Source of the DNA: Azospirillaceae bacterium
GTDB lineage: Bacteria; Pseudomonadota; Alphaproteobacteria; Azospirillales; Azospirillaceae
Assembly (NCBI GenBank): GCA_035645145.1
Contig: DASQNC010000016.1
Coordinates: 124,001-188,000 of the forward strand
DNA length: 64,000 bases
Reading direction: 5' to 3'
Position 1 is the first letter of the stretch, and every line of letters starts with the position of its first letter. The position numbers were made by a program, and so were the translations under genes. The notes under the pieces are model-generated. The model worked only from the letters and a program-made list of their open reading frames with translations. It had not been told where the DNA came from and did not search any database. Shown here piece by piece: positions 52,274-60,982 of this stretch.

Positions 52274-53746
52274 ATGGCGCTGGATACGCACACGCTGCTG
52301 ATCACGTTCATGTGGATCATGGGCACGCTGTCCGCGATCATGCTGCTGTTCTGGCACTTCCACCGCGGGATGCCGGGCGTCGGGCTCTGGACCGCCGGTG
52401 CGGGTTGTCTGGCGGCCGGAGGGCTTGGGGCCGCGTTCATCGGGATCGCCCCGCAAGCTTTCGTCGTTTTTTGGGCAAATACCCTGTTCCTTCTGTCCTT
52501 GGGGCTGATCCTGAATGGATTCCGGGCCTTCAATGGACGGCCGGCGGCGTGGTGGTTCACCATTGGCCTTGTGATCGTGCAAGGCGTGGGGTTGACGTGG
52601 TTCCTGTGGGTGGACAACGACATCCTGGCCCGCATCGTTGTCGTATCCATCTGCCTTGCGCTCCTGTGCGGATCCTCGGCCTACGAGATGGCGATGCGCA
52701 CCCAGCGCTCGATCCGCCTCGCCGCCTGGATCGGCAGTGCCATTTACGCCGTCATGGCCATCAGCATGGTCCTGCGCGGGGTGGCAGCGCTACGCAGCGC
52801 CCCGGTCGTCGACGGCACACAGACCCCGGTGCACCCGCTGCACTTCCTGATCGCGATTTTGGCGGGCATGACCTGCGTCTTCACGCTGATCATGATGGCG
52901 AGCCTGCGTCTGCGTTTGGAGGCGGAAGAGCATGGCCGGGCCATGGCGGCACTGGCCGCGGACCGCGATGCGGCCCGGATGCGGGCGGAGGAGGCCAACC
53001 GCGCCAAGACCCAGTTCCTGGCGATGATGAGCCATGAACTGCGGACGCCACTCAACGCCATCCTCGGCTTTTCCGATCTGCTGCGCACGCGTGCGGCCCT
53101 GGGCAAAGGCGGGGAGAGCCCGGAAAAGGCGATCGAGTATGCGACCTACATCCACCAGAGCGGTACGCACCTGTTATCGCTGATCGGCGACATCCTTGAC
53201 CTTGCCAAGGCGGAGGCCGGGAAGCTGGAGGTCGAAGTGGCGGACCTCGATGCCGGCCCCGTGGTCGAGCAGGCGACGCTTCTGCTGGGGGAAGCCGCGC
53301 GGTCACGGGGACTGCGGCTGTCCACGCACATCGCTCCCGATCTGCCGGTCTGCCGGGCGGACGGACGGGCGTTGAAGCAGATCCTGGTAAATTTGGTGTC
53401 CAACGCCATCAAGTTCACCCAGCCGGGCGGCGAGGTCCGTGTCGTCGCCCGAAAGGCCTCCGCGCCGTACAGCGGTATCGAAGTGACGGTATCGGATACC
53501 GGGATCGGCATTCCCGAGGATCAGATCGAACGCGCCCGCCGTCCGTTCGAACGGATCGCCGGCAGCAACACCCGCAACACCGAAGGCACGGGGCTGGGCC
53601 TGGCCATCGTGGATGCGCTGGTGCAATTGCAAAACGGCCACATGCGCATCGAAAGCCGGGTGGCCGAAGGCACCACCGTGGTGGTGCGGCTGCCATCGGC
53701 CGCGGATCAGCCGGCGCCGACCGACGTGTTCGCGGAAGGCATCTGA
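52274..53746 (+). CDS. Membrane histidine kinase with multi-helix N-terminal sensor
   Basis: A 490-residue sensor kinase. The first 215 residues hold about six or seven hydrophobic helices with short loops, a membrane-embedded sensor. A coiled segment leads to HisKA with H254 (MMSHELRTPLNAILGFSD) and HATPase_c with N-box VNLVSNAIKF, DTGIGI and GTGLGLAI. There is no receiver domain. It sits on its own between infC and a rhodanese-like gene, with no response-regulator gene nearby. The signal is unknown; redox or membrane state is a guess from the neighbours. Confidence 0.88.
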   Translation: MALDTHTLLITFMWIMGTLSAIMLLFWHFHRGMPGVGLWTAGAGCLAAGGLGAAFIGIAPQAFVVFWANTLFLLSLGLILNGFRAFNGRPAAWWFTIGLVIVQGVGLTWFLWVDNDILARIVVVSICLALLCGSSAYEMAMRTQRSIRLAAWIGSAIYAVMAISMVLRGVAALRSAPVVDGTQTPVHPLHFLIAILAGMTCVFTLIMMASLRLRLEAEEHGRAMAALAADRDAARMRAEEANRAKTQFLAMMSHELRTPLNAILGFSDLLRTRAALGKGGESPEKAIEYATYIHQSGTHLLSLIGDILDLAKAEAGKLEVEVADLDAGPVVEQATLLLGEAARSRGLRLSTHIAPDLPVCRADGRALKQILVNLVSNAIKFTQPGGEVRVVARKASAPYSGIEVTVSDTGIGIPEDQIERARRPFERIAGSNTRNTEGTGLGLAIVDALVQLQNGHMRIESRVAEGTTVVVRLPSAADQPAPTDVFAEGI

Positions 53747-54105
53747 GTTTCCGCACAAGGCGCACGCATCCGCCGGCGGACCTGTCCGGGACCACGGCAA
53801 GGGCGCCTCTGCTCCACAACCCTGGTGTTTTCCGGCCCGAACGTCGCAGCGGCATTGCCGGGCGCGCTCCGAACGCGAGCCCCATCCAGCCGCTTCGATA
53901 GGGGTATACCTATCGCTTTGGTTTACTTTGATCCCCCAGCGATGGACCTTAGGAGAGGCTGCCGTCCGCAAACTCTGGTTGAGCAAGACCTGGAACACGG
54001 CGGCCGGCGCGAAGGGCTGGGCACCGGGCGGTCCCCAGGCCCCCGTCGGTTCGACGACCCGACGGCCAGGTCCCGTTTCCCGGTGCCCGACAAAGGGAGT
54101 GAGCC
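53747..54105. other. Intergenic region with a palindrome
   Basis: 359 bases between the kinase and the rhodanese-like gene. It contains an operator-like palindrome at 53896-53915 followed by the least GC-rich stretch of the gap. GGGAG just before the rhodanese ATG is the Shine-Dalgarno. No coding frame is convincing. Confidence 0.4.
53896..53915. promoter_or_regulatory. Palindrome, possible operator
   Basis: CGATAGG-N6-CCTATCG, a perfect 7-bp inverted repeat about 190 bases upstream of the rhodanese-like gene, in a locally AT-rich stretch. Confidence 0.35.
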
Positions 54106-54531
54106 ATGCGGATTTCCATCGCACTGATCCTTGCGTTCCTCATGGGCTCGCCCGTCACGGCCAGGGCGGAAGTGGACACCCCGTCGGAGCTCGGGGGCGC
54201 GCGGGTGCTGTCGGCGGAGGAACTCCACGGCCTTGCGGCCCGGTCGGATCTCAGGATCTACGATCTCAGGAAGAAGGCCTCCTTCGTCGAGGGGCACATC
54301 CCGGGCGCGATCAGTGCGGCACGCCATTACGACGCCGTGGCCGAAAAGCTCGACACCTCGTTCCTCGGGGCGGCCAAGGCGGCGCCAATCGTTTTCTACA
54401 GCCACGGCGTTGCGGGCTGGAAAAGCTACTGGGCGGCCAAGGCGGCCATCGAAGCCGGCTACACGAACGTGATGTGGTTCCGCGGCGGCTATGCGGAGTG
54501 GGAGGAAAAGGCCCTACCGATCAAGCGCTGA
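54106..54531 (+). CDS. Periplasmic rhodanese-like protein lacking catalytic cysteine
   Basis: A 141-residue protein. MRISIALILAFLMGSPVTARA is a signal peptide. The rest is one rhodanese domain (IYDLRKKASFVEGHIPGAIS and NVMWFRGGYAEWEEKALPI). In close relatives the active loop reads YCNGPxCWxS. Here it is YSHGVAGWKS, so S99 replaces the sulphur-carrying cysteine. It cannot work as a sulphurtransferase by the usual mechanism and may bind a ligand or partner. It lies 19 bases upstream of a histidine kinase, so it may be a periplasmic sensing or accessory component. Confidence 0.8.
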   Translation: MRISIALILAFLMGSPVTARAEVDTPSELGGARVLSAEELHGLAARSDLRIYDLRKKASFVEGHIPGAISAARHYDAVAEKLDTSFLGAAKAAPIVFYSHGVAGWKSYWAAKAAIEAGYTNVMWFRGGYAEWEEKALPIKR

Positions 54532-54550
54532 CCCCCGGCCGGATTCCCAC

Positions 54551-56227
54551 ATGTTCCGCTTGGCTTGGCTTGGCCGGATCCAGACGCAGGCGCATATCGC
54601 GCTCGCGATCTTCCTGGGGGCGCTGATTGCGCAGTACGGGGCCCTGGTTTACGCCCTGGACCGCAACCACACCCTCGTGCACGAGATTGCGGTCGAGAAC
54701 CAGCAGGCCACAAAGGCCGTCGATGCGCTCTCCGACGATCTGGCCATGCTCAGCTACCGCATCCTGGGCGTGGTCGGGGGCATCTATGCGGCGCCCAACA
54801 TCGCGCACGAGATCCCGAAGCTCGGCAATCGGATCATCACCAGCTGGCAGCACGTCCGCACCGGGCTGACCGACTACCTGGACGAGGACGCGACACCACG
54901 GGCCGATGCCGCCATCGCGGCACTGCCGGGCTTCCTCGAGCGCACGCAGCAGGTCTTCGCCGCAACGCATCCGGAACCCACCGAAACCGAGCGCCAGCGC
55001 CTGGAGCAGCACCACGACGAGTGGCTCGACATCCGACCGGCGCTGACGCTTTTCACCGAGGAAGTCCGCGAACGGGTCACAAGGCGCGCGGAGGCGAGCC
55101 TCCGGGAGGCCCGCAACCTGGGCACCCGTCTGTCGTTCCTGGCCAACGCCACCGTGGCCGTCGGGCTGCTGGCGCTCGGCATCACGTGGTACCTGCTGAT
55201 CTTCGTCATCGCACGTCCGGTGACGCACCTTGTCGGCGCCATGCGCCGCATCGCCACCGGAGACACGTCGGCGGAAATCGCCGGGCTCGACGACGCCAGC
55301 GAGGTGGGCGACATGGCGCGCGCCGTGCAGGTCTTCCGGGAGAAGTCGGTCGAGAACCGCCGGTTGCAGCGCGAGGAGGCCCGGCGCACCGCGGAGCTGG
55401 CGCGTGCCCGGGACGCCGCGCAGGCGGCAAGCCGGACCAAGTCGGAATTCCTGGCGAACATGAGCCACGAGTTGCGGACGCCGCTCAACGCCATCCTCGG
55501 CTTCTCCGAAATGATGGCGACGCAGATCTTCGGTCCGCTCGGCGATCCGCGGTACGTGGACTACGCCGCCGACATCCAGAGCAGCGGCAGGCACCTGCTC
55601 GACATCATCAACGACATTCTGGACATCGCCAAGGTCGAAGCCGGCCAACTGAAGCTGCGATGCGAGCCCGTGGATCTCGGCGCCGTCATCGAGACCTGCC
55701 GCCGGCTTGTCCGCGAACGCGCCTCCACCGCCGAGATCGGGCTTCTGGTGGCGGCCGGCGACGGCATGCCCATGCTTGAGGCCGACGAGGTCCGCCTCAA
55801 GCAGATCCTGCTCAACCTGCTGTCCAATGCCGTGAAATTCACCCCCCGCGGCGGCCAGGTGGTCCTGACGGTTGCCGATGGACCGGACGGGTCCTGCGAA
55901 CTGGTCGTGGCCGACACCGGCATCGGAATGACGGAGGCGGAAATCGCGGTGGCGCTTCAACCGTTCCGCCAGATCGACGGCGCCCTGTCGCGCCGTTACG
56001 AGGGGACCGGGTTGGGGCTGCCGCTGACCAAGGCGCTCGTCGAACTCCACGACGGCGAAATGATCATCTCCAGTGCCCCCGGCGTCGGCACGACCGTCAC
56101 CGTCCGCCTGCCGCGCCACCGCATCGTCTCGCGCACGCGCCTGGCCACGGGCCTTGCCGCCGCGGCCAGGGAATTCGAAGCGGTTGCGGCGCTCCCCATT
56201 CCGCCCCGCCAGGAGCAAGACACATGA
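54551..56227 (+). CDS. Transmembrane histidine kinase with HAMP domain
   Basis: A 558-residue kinase. A helix at about 13-35 and another at about 200-220 bracket a mostly helical periplasmic domain of some 160 residues. A HAMP domain follows (about 217-270), then a coiled coil, HisKA with H306 (NMSHELRTPLNAILGFSE) and HATPase_c with DTGIGM and GTGLGLPL. The Shine-Dalgarno for ATG 54551 is weak. The stop overlaps the next start (ATGA), coupling the kinase to the cytochrome gene. No response regulator is encoded nearby. Confidence 0.87.
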   Translation: MFRLAWLGRIQTQAHIALAIFLGALIAQYGALVYALDRNHTLVHEIAVENQQATKAVDALSDDLAMLSYRILGVVGGIYAAPNIAHEIPKLGNRIITSWQHVRTGLTDYLDEDATPRADAAIAALPGFLERTQQVFAATHPEPTETERQRLEQHHDEWLDIRPALTLFTEEVRERVTRRAEASLREARNLGTRLSFLANATVAVGLLALGITWYLLIFVIARPVTHLVGAMRRIATGDTSAEIAGLDDASEVGDMARAVQVFREKSVENRRLQREEARRTAELARARDAAQAASRTKSEFLANMSHELRTPLNAILGFSEMMATQIFGPLGDPRYVDYAADIQSSGRHLLDIINDILDIAKVEAGQLKLRCEPVDLGAVIETCRRLVRERASTAEIGLLVAAGDGMPMLEADEVRLKQILLNLLSNAVKFTPRGGQVVLTVADGPDGSCELVVADTGIGMTEAEIAVALQPFRQIDGALSRRYEGTGLGLPLTKALVELHDGEMIISSAPGVGTTVTVRLPRHRIVSRTRLATGLAAAAREFEAVAALPIPPRQEQDT

Positions 56228-57906
56228 CCCTCGTCCACACCCGATCCGTCCAGGAAACCGTGGGGGCGGTGGGCCGGCCACGTCTGCGCACCGACGCGAC
56301 CACCGTGGCACTCCATTGGGGCATCGCCCTGCTGCTGGTCGCGAGCCTTGCCACCGGTTTCCGCATCGCCGCCGACGCCGAGGACGCGACTTTGTCCCGT
56401 TGGCTATCGCCGATCCTGCCGCAGGGCGAGGTGACGCGTTGGCACGGGTGGTTTGCCGGCGGCCTGATCGTCCTGGCGGCAACCTATGTGGCCTTCCTGG
56501 TGAGCGCCCGCCTGACCCCGCGCATCGCCCTCGACGGCAGCCGGTTGCGCGCCCTGTCGGCCCGCGATCACCGGACGCGTTGGCAGTCGATCAACGTGCT
56601 CGTCTATTGGATTGCGTTCGCCGCCCTGGCACTGGTCGGCACGACCGGTGCCCTTCTTTACCTCGAAATCCCGGTCGCCCCCCACGGGCTTGTCACCACC
56701 GCCCACCGTGTCGGCGCGTGGGTTCTGGTGGCCTACGTCGTCCTGCATGTGGCGGCCCAGGCGGCCATGGGCGGCGGCGTGCAACTCCTGAAGATCCTCC
56801 GGCCCCGGGCGGCCTATGGGTTCCCGGCCCTGGTCGGCGCGCTGCTCGGGATGGCCGCCGCCGCAGGCGTCGCGGCGGTGGACCGGGGCCGCCCGCAAAC
56901 GCTCGCGGTCGCCGCCGTGCCGGCCGCGCCACGGCTCGACGGTGATCCCAACGATGCCGCCTGGGCCGCCGCGTGGCCGGTCGTCATCGAGACGGTGCGC
57001 GGTGCGAACTTCCCAGGCGGTAGCGTTGCCGTGACGGTCCGCGCGGTCCATGACCAGACGCACGCCTATTTCCTGTTCCAATGGCCGGACGCGACGCGCA
57101 GCCAAAAACACCTGCCGCTCCACAAGACCGAGGCCGGCTGGCAGATCCTCGAGACCGACTATGCGCGGCAGGACGAGGATGCCTATTACGAGGACAAGTT
57201 CGCCGTCATGCTCGCGCGGTCGCCCGTCCTGGCCGGGGCGGGCACCTCCCACCTCGGGGGCAAGCCGTTGGCGGACAAGCCCGCACCGTCGGGCGGCAGG
57301 GGATTGCACTTCACCAGCGACGGCTCGTACGTCGACGTCTGGCACTGGAAGTCCGTCCGCACCGGGCCCATGGGCCAGATCGACGACAATCACTTCGGGC
57401 CGCCTCTGGCACCGCCGGCCAAGCCGGGCGACCGCTACACCGGCGGCTACACGCAGGACCCGCACACCGGGGGCGGCTTCATCCAGAACTGGCGCAAGCT
57501 GGCCGATGGGACGGTGCAGCCCCTGCACCTCCCGCGCGATCCCGGTGTCCTGCGCCGCCTCGGCCCCATCGACCTGGATCCCTCCCTGGGCGACAAGGGC
57601 GACTGGTGGCTGCCGCGGGATCTGACGGTGCCCTACTCGGCCGAACTGGATGCGGAGTATCCGATCGGCACGGTGCTGCCCAGCGTCGTGATCGACGCAC
57701 CGTTCGAGGGGGACCGCGGTGATGTCCGGGCGGCCGGACGTTGGCTCGACGGCCGTTGGCACCTGGAGGTCAGCCGCAGGCTGGACACCGGCTCGGCCTT
57801 CGATACGCCGATCGCCGACGGGATTTTCCTGTGGGTCGCGGCCTTCGACCATTCGCAGACCCGCCATTCGCAGCACCTGCATCCGGTGCGCCTCAGCCTG
57901 CGGTGA
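56224..57906 (+). CDS. Cytochrome b561 fused to ethylbenzene-dehydrogenase-type haem domain
   Basis: A 560-residue fusion. Residues about 25-225 are a cytochrome b561-like bundle with candidate haem-ligand histidines H31, H74, H161 and H175. Residues about 230-560 match the ethylbenzene dehydrogenase gamma-like haem-binding domain (LDGDPNDAAWAAAWPV, YFLFQWPDATRSQKH, YYEDKFAVMLARSP, FLWVAAFDHSQTRH). That domain usually serves molybdenum dehydrogenases of the DMSO reductase family, but no such enzyme is encoded here. It would pass electrons between quinol and a periplasmic partner. It starts inside the kinase stop codon. Confidence 0.82.
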   Translation: MTLVHTRSVQETVGAVGRPRLRTDATTVALHWGIALLLVASLATGFRIAADAEDATLSRWLSPILPQGEVTRWHGWFAGGLIVLAATYVAFLVSARLTPRIALDGSRLRALSARDHRTRWQSINVLVYWIAFAALALVGTTGALLYLEIPVAPHGLVTTAHRVGAWVLVAYVVLHVAAQAAMGGGVQLLKILRPRAAYGFPALVGALLGMAAAAGVAAVDRGRPQTLAVAAVPAAPRLDGDPNDAAWAAAWPVVIETVRGANFPGGSVAVTVRAVHDQTHAYFLFQWPDATRSQKHLPLHKTEAGWQILETDYARQDEDAYYEDKFAVMLARSPVLAGAGTSHLGGKPLADKPAPSGGRGLHFTSDGSYVDVWHWKSVRTGPMGQIDDNHFGPPLAPPAKPGDRYTGGYTQDPHTGGGFIQNWRKLADGTVQPLHLPRDPGVLRRLGPIDLDPSLGDKGDWWLPRDLTVPYSAELDAEYPIGTVLPSVVIDAPFEGDRGDVRAAGRWLDGRWHLEVSRRLDTGSAFDTPIADGIFLWVAAFDHSQTRHSQHLHPVRLSLR

Positions 57907-57910
57907 TCCC

Positions 57911-58969
57911 ATGAGCCGTGCCGTCATCCGCCAATGGCCCCTGCCCCTGGATGTGGGCAAGCAGACCATCCTCGATGCGGCGCTGGCCGCCGGGGTGCCC
58001 TATCCGCACGGATGCCGGACGGGCGAGTGCGGGGCCTGCAAGTCGCGTCTCCTGGCCGGCGAGGTGGACATGCGGGCCTATGACCGGACGGCGCTCAGCG
58101 ATGCCGAGCGGCGGGACGGGCTGGTCCTGGTTTGCCGCGCGTATCCACGCTCGGACGTGCAGGTGGCATGGCTCGGCGGGGAAAGGGACGAGTCCCTGCC
58201 GATCCAGCGCATGACGGCCGAGGTGACGAACATCGAGAATGTGACGCCCGATATCCGCCGCATCTACGCATGGCCGGAACGCCCGCTCCGGTTCGCGGCC
58301 GGGCAGTTCGTCCGGCTCGGCTTTGCGAACCTTCCGACGCGCCCCTACTCGATGGCCAACCGGCCCGACGAGCACGTCCTGGAATTCAACGTGCGGCTGG
58401 TCCCCGGCGGGGTGGCCAGCCGCTACATCGCCGAGAAGCTGATGCCGGGCGAGCGCATACGGTTGGAGGGGCCGTTCGGCCTCGCACATCTCCGCCCCGA
58501 CCACGACGGTCCGATCCTCGCGGTCGCGGGCGGCTCGGGCCTCGCACCGATCAAGTCGATCATCCGGACCCGCCTGCATGCCGGGTCCACCCGCCCGATC
58601 TGGCTGTACGTCGGTGCCCGCACCGAGGCCGACATCTACGACGAACCGGCGCTTCTCGATTTGGCGAACCGGCACCCGAACCTGCGGATCGAGGTCGTGC
58701 TGTCCTCGGCAACGGGGGGACGCCGCCGAACGGGTCCCCTGGACGGCGCGATCGATGCGGAAATCGGGCGGCAGGCAGGTCTGCAGTGCCACATCGCCGG
58801 CCCTCCGGTGATGGTCAACGCGGTCGCGGCGCGGCTCGCCGACATGGGCATTCCCGCATCCTCCATCCACGCCGACGCCTTCCACGGCCTGACCGAAACG
58901 CCGTTGCAAAGGGCCTGGCTGCCGCCGCAGGTCACACGACTGTTCCGGCGCGCGGCAACGGGGCGATAG
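57911..58969 (+). CDS. 2Fe-2S ferredoxin-FAD/NAD(P) oxidoreductase
   Basis: A 352-residue flavoreductase of the phenol-hydroxylase/CDP-6-deoxyglucose-reductase type. The N-terminal ferredoxin has C35, C40, C43 and C75. The FAD motif is TRPYSMAN and the NAD(P) region starts AVAGGSGLAPIKSII. It takes electrons from NAD(P)H through FAD to a 2Fe-2S centre. It starts four bases after the cytochrome gene stop, so it is probably the cytoplasmic reductase of the same chain, or an oxygenase reductase; no oxygenase gene is adjacent. Confidence 0.88.
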   Translation: MSRAVIRQWPLPLDVGKQTILDAALAAGVPYPHGCRTGECGACKSRLLAGEVDMRAYDRTALSDAERRDGLVLVCRAYPRSDVQVAWLGGERDESLPIQRMTAEVTNIENVTPDIRRIYAWPERPLRFAAGQFVRLGFANLPTRPYSMANRPDEHVLEFNVRLVPGGVASRYIAEKLMPGERIRLEGPFGLAHLRPDHDGPILAVAGGSGLAPIKSIIRTRLHAGSTRPIWLYVGARTEADIYDEPALLDLANRHPNLRIEVVLSSATGGRRRTGPLDGAIDAEIGRQAGLQCHIAGPPVMVNAVAARLADMGIPASSIHADAFHGLTETPLQRAWLPPQVTRLFRRAATGR

Positions 58970-59140
58970 CGGGCTCCGCCGTCCGGTTCCGCCGCCGGTT
59001 CCGGTCGGTGCGCGCGTGGATCGGGAGGAGTGCCGCCTACCACGTTTCCAAGGTGCGGCTGTGCTTTTCCGCTGGTCGCATTGCCGCCCCCGAAGACACG
59101 CCCCGTCCCCGACAGCGCGTGGTGAGGGGCGATCAGGATT

Positions 59141-59156
59141 GCGGGAAGCATCCCGC
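59141..59156 (+). terminator. Short hairpin after the reductase gene
   Basis: GCGGGA-AGCA-TCCCGC, a 6-bp stem that continues by a T-A and a T-G pair, just before an AT-rich stretch (59160-59200) likely to hold the promoter of the next gene. Confidence 0.3.
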
Positions 59157-59241
59157 AGATGCATAATTTCCTAATTAATCGAATATTAAATATTGGCACT
59201 CGCTTATCCGCGCTCCCAACCGGAATGGCGAAAAGCGGATT

Positions 59242-60021
59242 ATGCAGAAGATCAAATACGGGGTTTGCCTCGCAATCGCGATGCTTGCGGGCCTCTCCTC
59301 CGTGCCGGCGAAGGCGCAGTGCGCCCTTTCGGTGGGGTGGTTCAACTTCCCGCCCTACAGCACGGCCGAAGCGGGCGCGGATCCCACCGGGCTCGACATT
59401 GAGCTGGCACGCGCGGTGGCGGATGCTGCCGGCTGCCAGTTGCGCTTCCAGGAACGTTCCTGGACCGCAATCCTCAGGGGTGTCGAGGACGGCAGCATTG
59501 ACATGGCGACATCCGCCAGCCGCACACCGGAACGCGAGGCCTTCGCCTACTACGCTTCGAGCTACCGGCAGGAACAGATGCGCCTGGTCGTGAGGACCGG
59601 CGATGCGGCCAAGCACCCGCTGGCCGACCTCGGCGACATCGTCAAGGACAGCCTGCGGATTGGCGCCAGCAAAAGCTTCTACTACGGGGAGCGTTTCGCC
59701 GAACTGGAGAAGGATGCCGCCTTCAGCGCGCTGGTCGATGTCGCGAACGAGGACGCCCAGCACCTTGGCAAGCTCCTCGCAGGGCGGTTGTTCGGCTTTC
59801 TGACCGACCCGCTCATCCTGCCACCGCTTCTGAAGGCGAAGGGAGCGGAAGGACAGGTCGAACTGCACCCGATCAAGGTGCTGGACCACCCCGTCCACAT
59901 GATCTTCAGCAGGAAATCCGTCAAACCGGAAATCCTCGAGAGGATCGAGACCGCCACCCGGGAGCTCAAGGCATCGGGCAAGCTGGATGCGATCGTGGCC
60001 AGGTACGGCCAAGTCAACTGA
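59242..60021 (+). CDS. Orphan amino-acid-type periplasmic binding protein
   Basis: A 259-residue SBP_bac_3-like protein. The signal peptide ends PAKAQ near residue 26. The mature part begins LSVGWFNFPPYSTAEAGAD and has GLDIELARAVADAAGC, typical of polar amino acid binders. No permease or ATPase gene is next to it, so it may serve a remote transporter or a sensor kinase. An AT-rich block lies 40-80 bases upstream. Ligand unknown. Confidence 0.83.
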   Translation: MQKIKYGVCLAIAMLAGLSSVPAKAQCALSVGWFNFPPYSTAEAGADPTGLDIELARAVADAAGCQLRFQERSWTAILRGVEDGSIDMATSASRTPEREAFAYYASSYRQEQMRLVVRTGDAAKHPLADLGDIVKDSLRIGASKSFYYGERFAELEKDAAFSALVDVANEDAQHLGKLLAGRLFGFLTDPLILPPLLKAKGAEGQVELHPIKVLDHPVHMIFSRKSVKPEILERIETATRELKASGKLDAIVARYGQVN

Positions 60022-60073
60022 CCGCTGCCGGGGTGGCCGGCCCCTGGGCGGACCGGCCACCGCAATGCAGCGG
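60022..60073 (+). terminator. Two-part hairpin after the binding-protein gene
   Basis: An outer stem CCGCTGC/GCAGCGG encloses an inner stem GGTGGCCGG/CCGGCCACC. It begins at the base after the stop codon and separates this gene from dapF. Confidence 0.6.
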
Positions 60074-60142
60074 ACGTGATGAAGCGGCGACCAGGACGCT
60101 TCGCCATGGACTCAAGCCACGGGGCCGCCATATATGGCGGCC

Positions 60143-60982
60143 ATGACACACGCCTTCTGGAAGATGCACGGGCTCGGCAACGACTTCGTCGTGCTGGACG
60201 TCCGCAACCGTCCCCTTGCCATCGGCGAGGTGCAGGCGCGTGCGCTTGCGGACCGGCGCACGGGCATCGGCTTCGACCAGCTCCTGTTGATCGAACGGGA
60301 TGAGAACGGCGCGGACGCCTTCCTGCGCATCCGCAATTCCGACGGCAGCGAAGTGGCGGCCTGCGGCAACGGTTCCCGCGCCGTGGCCCGCCTGCTGCTG
60401 GAGGAGACCGGCAAGGACCGGGTGGTGATCGGCACCGCCGCCGGCCCCATCCACGCGAGCCGCGCCGGACCGGACGCGGTGTCGGTGGACATGGGTCCGG
60501 CGCGCCTGGACTGGCGCGAGATCCCCCTTGCCCGCGCCATGGACACGCTTCGCCTGGACTTCGCCATGGGGCCGCTGGAAGCGCCGGTTGCCGTCAGCAT
60601 GGGCAATCCGCACGCCGTCTTCTTCGTCCCCGACGCCGAGGCCGTGGACCTGGAGACCTGGGGTCCGAAAATCGAAACGGATCCGCTGTTCCCGGCGCGC
60701 ACGAACGTCGAGGCCGTCCACCTCCTCGGCCCGGACCGGCTGCGCATGCGGGTGTGGGAGCGCGGGACCGGCATCACGCGGGCCTGCGGCACGGGGGCCT
60801 GCGCCGCCGGTGTCGCGGCGGCCCGCCGCGGCCTGACCGGCCGCGAGGTGGACGTGGTGCTGGACGGCGGGACACTGGGCATCCTGTGGCGCGCGGACGG
60901 GCACGTCGTCATGACCGGACCGGCCGCGCTGAGCTACACGGGGACGCTCGCGGACGACCTCGCAGCGGTGGCCGGGCTGTGA
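60143..60982 (+). CDS. dapF: Diaminopimelate epimerase
   Basis: A 279-residue enzyme converting LL- to meso-diaminopimelate for lysine and peptidoglycan synthesis. The catalytic cysteines are C74 (AACGNGSRA) and C215 (RACGTGACAA); KMHGLGNDFVVLD marks the N-terminus. ATG 60143 gives the usual M-T-x-x-F-x-K start; ATG 60134 is three codons upstream. Its last four bases overlap mtaB. dapF-mtaB-ftsY is a common alphaproteobacterial order. Confidence 0.95.
   Translation: MTHAFWKMHGLGNDFVVLDVRNRPLAIGEVQARALADRRTGIGFDQLLLIERDENGADAFLRIRNSDGSEVAACGNGSRAVARLLLEETGKDRVVIGTAAGPIHASRAGPDAVSVDMGPARLDWREIPLARAMDTLRLDFAMGPLEAPVAVSMGNPHAVFFVPDAEAVDLETWGPKIETDPLFPARTNVEAVHLLGPDRLRMRVWERGTGITRACGTGACAAGVAAARRGLTGREVDVVLDGGTLGILWRADGHVVMTGPAALSYTGTLADDLAAVAGL

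Noticed and set aside
53941-54105. A possible small gene after the Shine-Dalgarno-like TAGGAGAGG at about 53950
   Set aside because: The frames found have no signal peptide, motif or consistent codon pattern and run into the rhodanese gene.
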